64,000 nucleotides of DNA from Clostridia bacterium (lineage in GTDB: Bacteria > Bacillota > Clostridia > Oscillospirales > Acutalibacteraceae): NCBI GenBank assembly GCA_017522225.1, contig JAFWZR010000026.1:1-64000 (forward strand). Direction: 5' to 3'. Position numbers and translations under genes: made by a program. Positions 1 to 9,043 of the stretch are shown piece after piece. The notes under the pieces were generated by a model. It was given only the letters and a program-made list of their open reading frames with translations. It ran no database searches and had not been told where the DNA came from. Each line of letters begins with the position of its first letter. Position 1 is the first letter of the stretch.

Positions 1-2016
<2,016 letters not shown>

Positions 2017-2034
2017 GTTCTTTAAAAAAAGTAC

Positions 2035-2063
2035 TTGAATTTTGTTTCTGGATTTGATACAAT
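2035..2063 (+). promoter_or_regulatory. Putative internal promoter for tuf
   Basis: TTGAAT at 2035-2040 and TACAAT at 2058-2063 are 17 bp apart in the fusA-tuf gap. This would give extra tuf transcription beyond read-through from the str operon. Seen by eye only. Confidence 0.5.
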
Positions 2064-2119
2064 AAACTTATGCAGTATGCATTGAATAAAAATAATTAAC
2101 CAAAGGGAGGAAATTCCAA

Positions 2120-3322
2120 ATGGCAAAGGAAAGATTCGAAAGAAGTAAGCCGCACGTTAACATTGGTACAATCGGCCACGTTGACCACGGTAAGACAACA
2201 TTGACAGCTGCTATCACAAAGACACTCGCTATGAAGGGTGGCGCAGCATTCATCGACTACGCTAACATCGATAAGGCTCCGGAAGAGAGAGAGCGTGGTA
2301 TCACAATCAACACAGCACACGTTGAGTATGAGACAGAGACACGTCACTACGCTCACGTTGACTGCCCGGGCCATGCTGACTACATCAAGAACATGATCAC
2401 TGGTGCTGCTCAGATGGACGGTGCTATCCTCGTTATCGCTGCTACAGACGGCCCCATGGCTCAGACTAAGGAGCATCTCCTTCTTGCTCGTCAGGTTGGC
2501 GTTCCTTACATCATCGTATTCATGAACAAGTGCGACCAGGTTGACGACGAAGAGCTTCTTGAACTCGTTGAAATGGAAATCCGTGAGACACTCAGCGAGT
2601 ATGAGTTCCCCGGCGACGACACACCGATCATCAAGGGTTCAGCTCTTAAGGCTCTTGAGTATGCAGGTGGCGACACATCAGCTCCTGAGCTTGCACCTAT
2701 CTGGGAGCTCATGGACGCTGTTGACTCTTACATCCCCACACCGGATCGTAAGGCAGACCTTCCGTTCATCATGCCTGTTGAAGACGTTTTCACAATCACA
2801 GGTCGTGGTACTGTTGCTACAGGTAGAGTTGAGCGTGGTCAGCTCAAGCTTTCTGAGGAAGTTGAAATCGTTGGTCTTACAGAAGAGAAGAGAAAGACTG
2901 TTGTTACAGGTATCGAAATGTTCCGTAAGCTCCTCGATTATGCAGAGGCTGGTGACAACATCGGTGCTCTCCTTCGTGGTATCCAGAGAACAGACATCGA
3001 GCGTGGTCAGGTTCTTGCAAAGCCCGGCTCAATTCATCCGCACACAAAGTTTGCAGGCCAGGTTTACGTTCTTAATAAGGATGAAGGCGGCCGTCACACA
3101 CCGTTCTTCAACAACTATCGTCCTCAGTTCTACTTCAGAACAACAGACGTTACAGGCGTTATCAGCCTTCCTGAAGGTGTTGAAATGTGTATGCCTGGTG
3201 ACAACGTTACAATGAACGTTGAGCTCATCACTCCGATTGCTATCGAAGAAGGTCTTCGTTTCGCTATCCGTGAAGGTGGCCGTACAGTTGGTTCAGGCGT
3301 TGTTACAGCTATCAACGAATAA
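2120..3322 (+). CDS. tuf: Elongation factor Tu
   Basis: EF-Tu delivers aminoacyl-tRNA to the ribosomal A site as a GTP complex. The 400-residue product has the standard family length and all GTPase motifs: GHVDHGKTT (P-loop), DCPGHADY (switch II) and NKCD. Domains II and III follow to the usual C-terminus. The start is the ATG at 2120, 7-8 bases after a strong GGGAGG. It lies downstream of fusA with its own candidate promoter and ends at a clear terminator, so it is the last gene of this translation operon. Confidence 0.99.
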   Translation: MAKERFERSKPHVNIGTIGHVDHGKTTLTAAITKTLAMKGGAAFIDYANIDKAPEERERGITINTAHVEYETETRHYAHVDCPGHADYIKNMITGAAQMDGAILVIAATDGPMAQTKEHLLLARQVGVPYIIVFMNKCDQVDDEELLELVEMEIRETLSEYEFPGDDTPIIKGSALKALEYAGGDTSAPELAPIWELMDAVDSYIPTPDRKADLPFIMPVEDVFTITGRGTVATGRVERGQLKLSEEVEIVGLTEEKRKTVVTGIEMFRKLLDYAEAGDNIGALLRGIQRTDIERGQVLAKPGSIHPHTKFAGQVYVLNKDEGGRHTPFFNNYRPQFYFRTTDVTGVISLPEGVEMCMPGDNVTMNVELITPIAIEEGLRFAIREGGRTVGSGVVTAINE

Positions 3323-3340
3323 TTAACTTATTCAACTCAA

Positions 3341-3372
3341 GAGGTAAGTCGAAAGGCTTACCTCTTTTTTTC
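3341..3372 (+). terminator. Rho-independent terminator after tuf
   Basis: Inverted repeat GAGGTAAG (3341-3348) / CTTACCTC (3357-3364) with an 8-base loop, followed by a run of T. Confidence 0.9.
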
Positions 3373-3423
3373 TGCACAAAAACACGGATCTGTCTAAAAA
3401 TAAGCACAAAATATCTGAATGTT

Positions 3424-3453
3424 GTTGATTTGTATATTTCAGCGTGTTAGAAT
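3424..3453 (+). promoter_or_regulatory. Putative promoter of the glycosidase-like gene
   Basis: TTGATT at 3424-3429 and TAGAAT at 3448-3453, spacer 18 bp, about 30 bp upstream of the next ATG. Confidence 0.4.
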
Positions 3454-3485
3454 ATAACAAATTAAAAATAAGTTGAGGTATTGTT

Positions 3486-4706
3486 ATGAAGCTTATAGCA
3501 TTGTTGTTGACAATTATCACGCCGTTATTAACTATGATAACATGGAATCCTTTGGCTTTTCTTGATAAGGAAATTCCTGTAGCAGAGGAAAAGGTTGACG
3601 GATTTATGAAGGGTGTCTGCCACGCAGAGCCTCAGTACGATCTTCTTAATGATGCAGGTATCGAATGGTTCCGTGATGATATTCCGTTCCCTTATAACAG
3701 CGACGGTACAATTTCCATGAGTTATCTCAGATGGAAAAAGGAAGCTCTCGAATATGTCGAAAATGGTATTCGCATTTTTGGTATCACACCGTATCCCGAT
3801 GATTATATTGAGTATGGCCTCGATCCCAGAGATCCTGAAAACAGAGATGAAATTCAGGCGATTGCCCGTTTTTATATGAACGACCTGAGAGGTATTGTCG
3901 GTGCATTCCAGATCACTAATGAAATGGGTATTGACCGATTTACTCTTCCGCTGACTCTTGATGAGGCTGCTGATTTTATCGGTATGCAGCTTGAAGCAAT
4001 GTATCCGATTCGTGAGGATATTATTATCGGTTATAATCTCGGAGGTCTTTCTATTGCAACACTTCCGTTCAAGATGATGGAATATCACAAGTATTGCGAC
4101 TATGTCGGTGTTGATATGTATATGGGTTGCTTTGAACCTGTGCTTAAAACACCTGATCAGTTCATCACAATTCTTAACTTTGTCCGTAAGGTAACTCAGA
4201 AGCCCATTATCCTTTGTGAATTCGGTTATATCGGTCTCGGCGAACCTAAGACTGATGAAGAAAAAGCGGAAATCCTTAAGAGCTACGGCTTCAACAGTGA
4301 AAAGGAAGCAAGACAGAATATTGATGAATTCATAAACAATCTTCCGAAGGACCTTAAGGAAGAGATTATCGAGGACTACAGTGACAGAACTCCTGAGGAG
4401 AGAGCATCGCTTATCTTTGACGGTGAGTACAGCAATCATATCTACACAGAGCTTCAGGAGGGCTTCGGACTTTATAAGTATCCGCATACTCCGGAAGGTC
4501 AGGGTGAATTCTTCGAGTATCTTATCCCGAAAATCAGAAAGCTTGACTATCTGATCGGCTGCTTTGTTTACTGCTGGCAGGATAGCGGTGACTGTTATGT
4601 TTGCGGTCAGGTTGAATGTCCGGTTGAAACCAAGTGGGGACTTGTTGATTACGAGGGTAATCCGAAGCCTGCGTATTATGCTGTTAAAGAAGCATACGCT
4701 GATTAA
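3486..4706 (+). CDS. Membrane-anchored TIM-barrel glycosidase-like protein
   Basis: 406 residues. An N-terminal hydrophobic segment (about residues 2-27) without an obvious cleavage site suggests a signal anchor, placing the rest outside the cell. The body looks like a clan GH-A TIM barrel. An ITNE motif (Glu146) lies where the acid/base residue follows strand 4, and ILCEF (Glu245) lies where the nucleophile ends strand 7. A late tryptophan-containing segment (CFVYCWQDSGD) resembles strand 8 of such barrels. No specific GH family is assigned; GH5-, GH2- and GH79-like proteins are all possible, and the substrate cannot be told. It stands alone between two terminators. Confidence 0.6.
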   Translation: MKLIALLLTIITPLLTMITWNPLAFLDKEIPVAEEKVDGFMKGVCHAEPQYDLLNDAGIEWFRDDIPFPYNSDGTISMSYLRWKKEALEYVENGIRIFGITPYPDDYIEYGLDPRDPENRDEIQAIARFYMNDLRGIVGAFQITNEMGIDRFTLPLTLDEAADFIGMQLEAMYPIREDIIIGYNLGGLSIATLPFKMMEYHKYCDYVGVDMYMGCFEPVLKTPDQFITILNFVRKVTQKPIILCEFGYIGLGEPKTDEEKAEILKSYGFNSEKEARQNIDEFINNLPKDLKEEIIEDYSDRTPEERASLIFDGEYSNHIYTELQEGFGLYKYPHTPEGQGEFFEYLIPKIRKLDYLIGCFVYCWQDSGDCYVCGQVECPVETKWGLVDYEGNPKPAYYAVKEAYAD

Positions 4707-4718
4707 ATTGAATAAATT

Positions 4719-4752
4719 GCCTTGCAGGGTAATGCCTTGCAAGGCTTTTTTA
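4719..4752 (+). terminator. Terminator after the glycosidase-like gene
   Basis: GCCTTGCA (4719-4726) / TGCAAGGC (4738-4745), followed by a T-rich stretch. It insulates the lysis cassette that begins just downstream. Confidence 0.85.
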
Positions 4753-4765
4753 TTTAAAAATACTA

Positions 4766-4794
4766 TTGACAAACCGAACAAATGTTCGTACAAT
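4766..4794 (+). promoter_or_regulatory. Consensus sigma-A promoter of the lysis cassette
   Basis: Perfect -35 TTGACA (4766-4771) and near-perfect -10 TACAAT (4789-4794) with an ideal 17-bp spacer. The spacer is almost wholly occupied by a LexA operator, so the promoter should be strong but tightly repressed. Confidence 0.85.
4775..4788. promoter_or_regulatory. LexA (SOS/DinR) box inside the promoter spacer
   Basis: CGAACAAATGTTCG matches the Bacillus-type LexA consensus CGAACRNRYGTTYG at every position, with 6-bp perfect arms around AA. It lies between the -35 and -10 of the cassette promoter, where bound LexA would block RNA polymerase. This predicts induction by DNA damage through RecA-stimulated LexA cleavage. 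Site and position are read directly from sequence; regulation is inferred. Confidence 0.85.
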
Positions 4795-4802
4795 AATAAG
4801 TG

Positions 4803-4824
4803 AACTACCGATAAAGCGGTAGTT
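4803..4824 (+). promoter_or_regulatory. Leader hairpin of the lysis cassette mRNA
   Basis: Perfect 8-bp inverted repeat AACTACCG (4803-4810) / CGGTAGTT (4817-4824) with a 6-base loop, lying at the expected transcript 5' end. It could stabilise the mRNA or be an operator for the cassette's own HTH protein. No T-run follows, so it is not a terminator. Confidence 0.6.
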
Positions 4825-4856
4825 AAGGGAAGAAATCTCGGTGAAGGGAGGATAAA

Positions 4857-5510
4857 ATGAATACAATTTCTGATACAGTGATATCTGTTGAGGAGGCAAG
4901 AACAGCCCTACGGTGTATGCGTTTGTGCAATCTTGACGAATATGAGGCGCTGGAAAGTGTGGACAGCCTTGTCGAAAGAATACGCAGAATCAGTATGGCA
5001 AAGCTCGTTGAAAGCATTATTGAAACAAAGCTTACCGAAAACCAAAGAACAGTTGTGCAGTCGTTCTGGTTTTCAGAAAAAAACACATCACAGATAGCGC
5101 GTGAACTCGGAGTATCGCAATCAAATGTTTACCGTACACTCACACGAGCAAACGAAACAATCAAAGAATTACTGACACCGTTGGTAACTTATTTCAGCGA
5201 CCTGCCCGATGTGCAGGTTGCTCCTGTTATTTTCAGAGAAACGATGAAAACTTGTTCGGCAAGAGAAGGCGAGGCAGATACACTTTCTGCCGTGCTTACC
5301 AATATACGCCTGTCAAAAGCAGTAGCGCCTGAATGTGCAGCTCAGGCGATGTGCATTACTGTCAAAGAGCTCGTAAAAATCGAAAGCGGGAAGGTGAATC
5401 CTACTGTTGATTATATCCGACGCTTTTCACAGGCATTTAATGTCGAACTTAATTTTAGTATTGTAAATGGTAAAGGAAGATACGAATGGAAAGAAGTCTT
5501 ACAGATTTAA
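4857..5510 (+). CDS. Hybrid regulator: sigma-70 region-4-like HTH plus XRE-like HTH
   Basis: 217 residues, first gene of the lysis cassette. Residues about 59-106 (LTENQRTVV...TSQIARELGVSQSNVYRTL) look like a sigma-70 region 4 or sigma-like helix-turn-helix of the kind used by phage late-gene activators. Residues about 146-198 look like a Cro/C1-type HTH, with short spacing after a linker. No sigma region 2 is visible, so it is unlikely to be a complete sigma factor. Start ATG follows GGGAGG. The 3' end overlaps the next gene by 25 bp. A plausible role is amplification, timing or autoregulation of cassette expression after LexA release; this is inference. Confidence 0.7.
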   Translation: MNTISDTVISVEEARTALRCMRLCNLDEYEALESVDSLVERIRRISMAKLVESIIETKLTENQRTVVQSFWFSEKNTSQIARELGVSQSNVYRTLTRANETIKELLTPLVTYFSDLPDVQVAPVIFRETMKTCSAREGEADTLSAVLTNIRLSKAVAPECAAQAMCITVKELVKIESGKVNPTVDYIRRFSQAFNVELNFSIVNGKGRYEWKEVLQI

Positions 5511-5725
5511 GTGAAGAATACTTTAAGGCGGCAGAGGATATCGGCAGTCTTATCGAAAAATACAGAAAAAAGCTTCAGGAAGCTTATAAGGCAAGGGACT
5601 ACTTGCGTACATACGAAATCAAGCGTAAGCTTACAATCTTTTATGACCAGAAAAGAGATATTCTTGATACGGCATACACACTTAAAAACTATTATGAAAA
5701 AGACTGTGAGGTGATGTCAGCGTGA
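5486..5725 (+). CDS. Small predicted coiled-coil protein of the lysis cassette
   Basis: 79 residues, very rich in Lys, Glu and Tyr with heptad-like spacing (residues about 5-70), no membrane segment and no signal. I do not recognise a family. The ATG at 5486 lies 5-6 bases after AAGGAAG inside the preceding gene; the end overlaps the next start as GTGA. Strict translational coupling suggests it acts with the neighbouring regulator or lysis proteins. Confidence 0.65.
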   Translation: MERSLTDLSEEYFKAAEDIGSLIEKYRKKLQEAYKARDYLRTYEIKRKLTIFYDQKRDILDTAYTLKNYYEKDCEVMSA

Positions 5726-6084
5726 ATGATATCACCTTGCTTGTAACGGAGAATAAGCTTGAAATCATAAAAGACACCTATACAACAGGCGGAAGTGTTG
5801 ACTATGATACTTGTACATTTAACTTTGATACAGTGTGGAAGTATTTTTACAAAACCGCAGTTTTTATGCGTGAATCATCGGACGCTTACCGTGTTGAGCT
5901 TGTAGATAATTCTTGCAAAATACCGGCAGAATGTATGCGTACTGAGGGTATTCTCAAAATCGGACTTTACGGTGTAAACGAGGACGGAGTTGTTATAACA
6001 ACAAACTTTGTTACACACCGCATACACGAGGGTGTCGGTGAAGCAGGTTTATGGGTTGAAGAGGACTCTGCTTACAATGATTGA
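5722..6084 (+). CDS. Phage baseplate-upper-protein-like domain protein
   Basis: 120 residues. The pattern (N-terminal beta strands, VDYDTCTFNFD, WKYFYKTAVF, IPAECMRTEGILKIGLYGV, then a loop ending IHEGVGEAG) resembles the N-terminal domain of BppU-like tail or receptor-binding proteins of Firmicutes phages. In phages that domain is normally the start of a longer fibre protein; here it is the whole protein. The GTG start at 5722 is preceded by GAGGTGA and overlaps the previous stop by four bases. The family call is from motif memory, without a search. Confidence 0.55.
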   Translation: MNDITLLVTENKLEIIKDTYTTGGSVDYDTCTFNFDTVWKYFYKTAVFMRESSDAYRVELVDNSCKIPAECMRTEGILKIGLYGVNEDGVVITTNFVTHRIHEGVGEAGLWVEEDSAYND

Positions 6085-6241
6085 TATTGAAATGGAAATC
6101 TCGTCTCTTTTCCTTGCGCTTCGTCTGTCAAAGCAGGTTGAGGAAAACAGGGAAAGAGGCGAGGATGATTTTACACTGTTTAAGAATTTTGCGGCAATTT
6201 TAAGAGAATACGAAATCAGTAAAGGGAAGAGTAATAAATGA
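6077..6241 (+). CDS. 54-residue helical protein of the lysis cassette
   Basis: The ATG at 6077 overlaps the preceding gene by 8 bp and the ATGA junction at 6238-6241 couples it to the endolysin gene. The product is acidic and helical (LFLALRLSKQVEENRERGEDDF), with no membrane segment. A longer version starting further upstream would overlap the previous gene heavily and is unlikely. It resembles the short accessory ORFs found before phage lysis genes (XkdX-like position), but no family can be assigned. Confidence 0.55.
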   Translation: MIDIEMEISSLFLALRLSKQVEENRERGEDDFTLFKNFAAILREYEISKGKSNK

Positions 6242-6933
6242 GCAAAATATCAAATATAATTTTTAACGGAAAAAGCCATTACATAACCTCAAAGTATGGC
6301 AAACGTACCGTGCTCAACACCTCAGCAGGTGCAACACAGCCGTTCCATTACGGTACGGATTACGGTACGGGCGGAAAAAAGCTTGCACAATATTCAATTG
6401 AGGACGGTACCGTGCTTACTTGCGGTAAGGCAACGGATGGAGCGTTGTATGTCTGGGTAAAGTATCCGCGCATCAACAAAAAGATGCTTCACTACCATCT
6501 TGACAGCTATGCAGTCAAGGCAGGTCAGAAGGTAAAAAAAGGCACGCTTCTGGGCTACACGGGTAAAACAGGCAAGGCTACGGGTGTGCATCTGCACCTT
6601 GCGGTAAAGGATCTTACAACAGAAAAATACGAAGACCCCGAAAAGTTTGCGGCAACATATATCGAGCCGCCAATTTACAAAACAGGAACATATAAGGTTG
6701 CAGTAAATCTTCTGCGTGTCAGAAGCGACCCGTCCACCAAGCATATGTATAAGCGATTCAAAGCTCTCACGGCAAACGCTCAGGAGCAGATAAAGAGGCT
6801 TAACTCAGGAAGATCAGCCGACGGTCTTGTAAAAGGATGCGTGTGTACGGTGTCGGCTGTCAGTGAAAATTGGGGCAAGATTCCATCCGGATGGATATGC
6901 CTTGATTACTGCATACGGGCGGTGACGGCTTGA
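6238..6933 (+). CDS. Endolysin: M23 metallopeptidase with C-terminal SH3-like domain
   Basis: 231 residues. Residues about 15-135 form an M23 (LytM/lysostaphin-type) peptidase with the zinc ligand set HxxxD (His37, Asp41), the HYH motif (His85, His87) and HLH (His118, His120). It should cleave peptide cross-bridges of peptidoglycan. Residues about 150-231 look like a bacterial SH3 cell-wall-binding domain. There is no signal peptide, so export depends on a holin, as for phage endolysins. The ATG overlaps the previous stop as ATGA, and the stop overlaps the next TTG start. It is the catalytic core of the cassette. Confidence 0.85.
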   Translation: MSKISNIIFNGKSHYITSKYGKRTVLNTSAGATQPFHYGTDYGTGGKKLAQYSIEDGTVLTCGKATDGALYVWVKYPRINKKMLHYHLDSYAVKAGQKVKKGTLLGYTGKTGKATGVHLHLAVKDLTTEKYEDPEKFAATYIEPPIYKTGTYKVAVNLLRVRSDPSTKHMYKRFKALTANAQEQIKRLNSGRSADGLVKGCVCTVSAVSENWGKIPSGWICLDYCIRAVTA

Positions 6934-7151
6934 CAGACATCTTAACGGCACTTGTCGCCTTTGCCGGTACGCTTGTAGGTTCACTCGGCGGAATACTTGC
7001 GGCAAATAAGCTGACGGTTTACCGTATTGAACAGCTTGAACAGAAGGTTTCAAAGCACAACAATCTTGTTGAGCGTATGTTTCTTGTAGAAAGCTCAACA
7101 AAATCAGCACATCACAGAATAGACGAACTCAGGGAGGAGATAATAAAATGA
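6930..7151 (+). CDS. XhlA-like membrane protein, holin partner
   Basis: 73 residues starting at TTG (6930), overlapping the endolysin stop by four bases. One transmembrane segment (about residues 5-25, glycine-rich LVGSLGGILAANKL) is followed by a coiled-coil tail. Several Firmicutes phages have XhlA/hemolysin-type or similar small membrane proteins next to a holin and endolysin. It ends in an ATGA junction with the holin gene. The family match is tentative; position and topology fit well. Confidence 0.6.
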   Translation: MTDILTALVAFAGTLVGSLGGILAANKLTVYRIEQLEQKVSKHNNLVERMFLVESSTKSAHHRIDELREEIIK

Positions 7152-7396
7152 GAAGAATAAATCTGAAGGGCGTTTCGGTGCAGACATGGGTCAGAACAAT
7201 TGTCCTTGTTCTTGCACTCGTCAATCAGGCACTTGTAATGTTCGGTATCACCAAAACACAGATTGAGCTTGAACAGTGGACACAGTATGCATCATACATT
7301 TTTACGGTTGTAACAGCCGTCTGGTCGTGGTGGAAAAACAACAGCTTTACCGACAAGGCACAGGAAGCAGACATTATCATAAACCCACAAGGGTAG
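7148..7396 (+). CDS. Phi-LC3-type holin
   Basis: 82 residues with two membrane segments (about 12-32 and 45-65) joined by a short turn, then a charged tail, as in phi LC3/class II holins. The N-terminus (INLKGVSVQTWVRTIVLVLALVNQ) and the central LEQWTQYASYIFTVVTAVWSWW region fit that family well. It should form membrane lesions that release the signal-less M23 endolysin. A strong GGGAGGAG precedes the ATG, which overlaps the preceding stop. Last gene of the cassette, before a large hairpin. Confidence 0.8.
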   Translation: MRRINLKGVSVQTWVRTIVLVLALVNQALVMFGITKTQIELEQWTQYASYIFTVVTAVWSWWKNNSFTDKAQEADIIINPQG

Positions 7397-7414
7397 TTCA
7401 TCGTATAATGCAAA

Positions 7415-7444
7415 GACCTCCGTCCGATTATCCGGACGGAGGTC
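7415..7444. terminator. Bidirectional hairpin between holin and gpmI
   Basis: Perfect 12-bp GC-rich repeat GACCTCCGTCCG (7415-7426) / CGGACGGAGGTC (7433-7444) between convergent genes, with only short T-runs on either side. It likely ends both the lysis cassette and the glycolytic operon. Confidence 0.8.
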
Positions 7445-7465
7445 GCATTTTATAAGGTATGATTA

Positions 7466-8980
7466 TTATTTAATCATTGTTTCGCCTGTCATTTCCTTGG
7501 GCTGAGGAAGTCCGAGGATTGTAAGCATTGTCGGAGCAATGTCAGCGAGTCTGCCTGTTTCCTTAAGCTCACAGTCATAACCGACTACGCAGAATGGAAC
7601 GGGATTTGTTGAATGCGGTGTGAAGGGTTTTCCGTCGTCACCAATCATTCTGTCAGCGTTACCGTGGTCAGCTGTGATAAGCACTGCGCCACCCATTTCA
7701 AGTGTTGCATCGCAAACCTTACCAACGCACTCGTCAACAGCTTCAACAGCCTTGACAGCAGCATCCCATACGCCTGTATGGCCAACCATATCGCAGTTTG
7801 CGAAGTTGAGGATAACTGCATCGTACTTGCCTGACTTGATCTGCTCTACAACAGCGTCGCATACGGGGTAAGCACTCATTTCGGGCTGAAGATCAAAGGT
7901 CGGAACATCGGGGGACTGGATAAGAATTCTGTCCTCACCCTCAAATGTCTTCTCTTCACCGCCGTTGAAGAAAAAAGTAACGTGTGCGTACTTCTGTGTC
8001 TCGGCAATACGAAGCTGTGTCATACCCTTTGATGCAAGGTATTCGCCCATTGTCATTGTAAGCTCTTCGGGCGGGAATGCAACTGAAACGTTCGGCATTG
8101 TCTCGTCATACTGTGTCATACATACAAAGTTGAGCGGGAAGAAGCCGTTCTTTCTCTCAAAGCCGTCGAAAGCCTCATCAACAAATGTTCTTGTAATCTG
8201 TCTTGCACGGTCAGGACGGAAGTTGAAGAATACAACGCTGTCGTTTGCCTTGATTGTGCCTTCCTTATTAAGAACTGTCGGAACGATGAATTCGTCAGTA
8301 ACACCGTTTGCGTATGACTCTTCCATTGAAGCCTTACCGCATTCAGCCTGAATACCTTCACCGTAAACCATAGCAGCATAAGCCTTTTCTACTCTGTCCC
8401 ATGCGAAGTCACGGTCCATAGCGTAGTAACGGCCTGAGATTGTAGCAATTTCACCTACACCAAGTTCCTTTGTTTTGTTGTAAACATCCTGAACGAAGCC
8501 GACACCTGAAGTTACAGAAACGTCACGGCCATCCATAATGCAGTGAACGTAAACCTTGGTAAGACCTTCCTTTTTAGCCATTTCAAGAAGACCGAAAAGA
8601 TGCTCAATGTGGCTGTGAACACCGCCGTCTGAAAGAAGACCTACAAGATGAAGAGCAGAGTCATTTTTCTTGCAGTTTTCACAAGCATCCTTAAGTGCCT
8701 TGATATCAAAGAAATCGCCGTCAGTGATAGACTTTGAAATCTTAACAAGCATCTGATAAACAACACGGCCTGCACCGATATTTGTATGACCAACCTCACT
8801 GTTACCCATCTGACCGTCGGGAAGACCTACATCAAGGCCTGATGCACCGATGGTTGTGAACGGATTCTCGTTGAAGAGCTTTGTAAGATTGGGTGTGTTT
8901 GCGGCTTCAATAGCGTTACCCTTATCACCGGGGTTGATGCCGAAACCGTCCATAATGCATAAAACTACGGGTTTTTTCAT
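7466..8980 (-). CDS. gpmI: 2,3-bisphosphoglycerate-independent phosphoglycerate mutase
   Basis: Interconverts 3- and 2-phosphoglycerate in glycolysis and gluconeogenesis. 504 residues, standard length. The manganese-binding start CIMDGFG, the phosphoserine region QMGNSEVGH (Ser61) and the late metal motif TADHGNAD are all present. I place the start at the ATG at 8980, six bases after GGTGA, rather than at a TTG two codons upstream. Third gene of pgk-tpiA-gpmI, 57-64 bp after tpiA with a hairpin in that gap. Confidence 0.97.
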   Translation of the reverse strand: MKKPVVLCIMDGFGINPGDKGNAIEAANTPNLTKLFNENPFTTIGASGLDVGLPDGQMGNSEVGHTNIGAGRVVYQMLVKISKSITDGDFFDIKALKDACENCKKNDSALHLVGLLSDGGVHSHIEHLFGLLEMAKKEGLTKVYVHCIMDGRDVSVTSGVGFVQDVYNKTKELGVGEIATISGRYYAMDRDFAWDRVEKAYAAMVYGEGIQAECGKASMEESYANGVTDEFIVPTVLNKEGTIKANDSVVFFNFRPDRARQITRTFVDEAFDGFERKNGFFPLNFVCMTQYDETMPNVSVAFPPEELTMTMGEYLASKGMTQLRIAETQKYAHVTFFFNGGEEKTFEGEDRILIQSPDVPTFDLQPEMSAYPVCDAVVEQIKSGKYDAVILNFANCDMVGHTGVWDAAVKAVEAVDECVGKVCDATLEMGGAVLITADHGNADRMIGDDGKPFTPHSTNPVPFCVVGYDCELKETGRLADIAPTMLTILGLPQPKEMTGETMIK

Positions 8981-9000
8981 ATTCAATCACCATTCAAAAT

Positions 9001-9026
9001 TATGGGACGCTTTTACGCGTCCCATA
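9001..9026 (-). promoter_or_regulatory. Intra-operon hairpin between tpiA and gpmI
   Basis: Perfect 10-bp stem TATGGGACGC (9001-9010) / GCGTCCCATA (9017-9026). On the minus strand it is followed only by ATTTTG, so it is a weak terminator, RNase-processing or mRNA-stability element that could lower gpmI expression relative to pgk and tpiA. Confidence 0.65.
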
Positions 9027-9043
9027 GAGTTATTGTTTATTTC

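Noticed and set aside
3528-4793. 421-residue minus-strand open frame opposite the glycosidase-like gene
   Set aside because: The plus-strand frame has a ribosome binding site, hydrophobic start and family motifs; the reverse frame is low-complexity and basic with no motif.
4857-5510. Full alternative sigma factor
   Set aside because: Only region-4-like sequence is present; no region 2 pattern for -10 recognition or core binding.
4766-7444. Decayed prophage remnant
   Set aside because: All frames are intact and coupled, with clean terminators at both edges and no integrase, attachment-site duplication or structural gene seen. It cannot be fully excluded without comparative genomics.
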